Assembly (NCBI GenBank): GCA_023231475.1
Contig: JALJEE010001228.1
Coordinates: 57,313 to 121,312 of the forward strand
Length of the DNA stretch: 64,000 bases
Origin: Seison nebaliae
Lineage: Eukaryota; Rotifera; Pararotatoria; Seisonacea; Seisonidae
Direction of reading: 5' to 3'
The notes under the pieces were generated by a model, which made no database searches, was not told the origin of the DNA, and worked only from the letters and a program-made list of their open reading frames with translations. Position 1 is the first letter of the stretch. Each line of letters starts with the position of its first letter. Below are positions 63,188 through 64,000 of this stretch, piece by piece. The position numbers were made by a program, and so were the translations under genes.

Positions 63188-64000
63188 TTATGGTTTCTCC
63201 CCAACTGGTAATAATTTGAGTTCCGAACGCGAACATAATTTCCCAGCACAACTTTTAGGTGAATATACTTCGAACTCATCTTTATCTTCATCCAGTATCA
63301 AATTCTCTGTGAGGTCTTTTGTTTTTGTTACTTCGATTAATGTATAATTTCCAGTGTCTAAATGTTTTTGAATTAATTTCTTTCTTCGAATAAATCTCAC
63401 CAGTTTCATTACGAGGTATATTATCCAGAATGGTTTTGTTGTCATAAATGCAGCGGTGAATGGATAAATAAGACCTAATTCGGTTTCAGGTGGTTGAAAT
63501 GAAAATTCAAAAAACATGACCACCATTCCCACATTTTGCATTCCCGCTTCAATTGCAATTGTTATTATGTTTCTTCTACTTGCTTGGCAGATAAAAGCAA
63601 ATGTTCCTGCTAACAAATATCCGAGCCATGGTAGTAAAGCTCCAGTGAATAATAAAGTCCATGTCCATGTTTTGAACATTGGTAAATTGACCCACAGTCC
63701 GACGGATAAGAAGAACAATATGAAGAACAACAACATCGGCTTGATAACTTTCTCCATTTTTTTGGCAAATGACAATTTGTACTGACGAATTATCATACCA
63801 AAAATTAGCGGACTTACAGCAAATAGTAGTTGGAAGAACATACTCAAATAGGGAATTTGAATATGAATTTTTTGTTCACGAAAAATGACACTACCGATAT
63901 ACATCCAACATGGCATCATGACTGAAAAAGAATAAAATTATAAAATTATAAATTAATTTTAACATAAAGATGCGACGGATGATACAAATGTCATAGTTGC
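63188..64000 (-). CDS. SLC10-family sodium/bile-acid-type cotransporter, C-terminal part (5' end outside window)
   Basis: Multi-pass membrane transporter of the sodium-bile acid symporter family. Two exons are in view on the minus strand: 63964-64000 (continuing beyond the window) and 63188-63921. At the junction the protein reads TMTFVSSVASL then FMMPCWMYIG, the counterpart of the family's SMTxxSTxxALGMMPL stretch. Further on, AIEAGMQNVGMVVMFF matches the ETGxQN sodium-site motif, with Gly, Gln and Asn kept. At least six hydrophobic helices follow before a charged cytoplasmic tail of about 60 residues. Substrate cannot be deduced; arthropod members are mostly uncharacterised. Confidence 0.85.

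Overview
The window is nuclear DNA from an animal. It is AT-rich, with spliced protein genes, eukaryotic tRNA genes (two of them with introns) and DNA transposon remnants. Many introns are only about 41-70 nt long. The gene set (FoxF-type forkhead factor, headcase family, acetylcholinesterase-like esterase, CCP6-type carboxypeptidase) is bilaterian. Very short introns, high AT and compact gene spacing suggest a small-genome arthropod, and an acariform mite would fit. That taxonomic step is inference; nothing here proves it.

Layout. 1-1220 is the 3' part of an ACSF3-type acyl-CoA synthetase. 2305-3462 is an intronless seven-transmembrane protein. 3.5-6.3 kb holds short repeats and a decayed Tc1-like element. 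6.36-11.5 kb is a many-exon coiled-coil gene that I do not recognise. RPL18 (minus) and PCMT1 (plus) share a short divergent promoter at 11.6-13.5 kb. 13.7-15.3 kb (minus) encodes a MANSC/LDLa type I membrane protein. 16.0-17.9 kb (minus) is an intronless FoxF-like factor, followed by about 11 kb without a recognisable gene. 29.1-32.1 kb is an acetylcholinesterase-like gene in nine exons. A nine-exon ankyrin-repeat gene (33.0-34.7 kb, plus) converges on an intronless CCP6/AGBL4-like carboxypeptidase (minus), and their coding ends overlap. A MITE-like hairpin lies at 37.5 kb. 39.9-42.4 kb is a headcase-family gene and 43.4-44.6 kb (minus) a WD40 gene. 46.1-52.9 kb is a seven-exon gene for a very long, low-complexity single-pass membrane protein; its last codons overlap those of RPAC2/POLR1D (minus). 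A group XII-like secreted phospholipase A2, an unrecognised basic-tailed gene and NDUFS7 follow. 59.3-62.5 kb has four tRNA genes (Ser-AGA twice, Gly-GCC, Gln-TTG) interspersed with hAT and Tc1-like transposon pieces. The window ends inside an SLC10-type transporter gene (minus).

The genes are mostly unrelated housekeeping and developmental functions in mixed orientation, and I see no operon or pathway cluster. The most unusual points are two convergent gene pairs with antisense-overlapping stop regions, an aromatic-heptad tail on its own exon in the cholinesterase-like gene, intronless copies of genes among otherwise intron-rich neighbours, and a Tc1-like transposase whose third catalytic acid is lysine. 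Exon boundaries were worked out by eye from GT-AG sites and reading phase.
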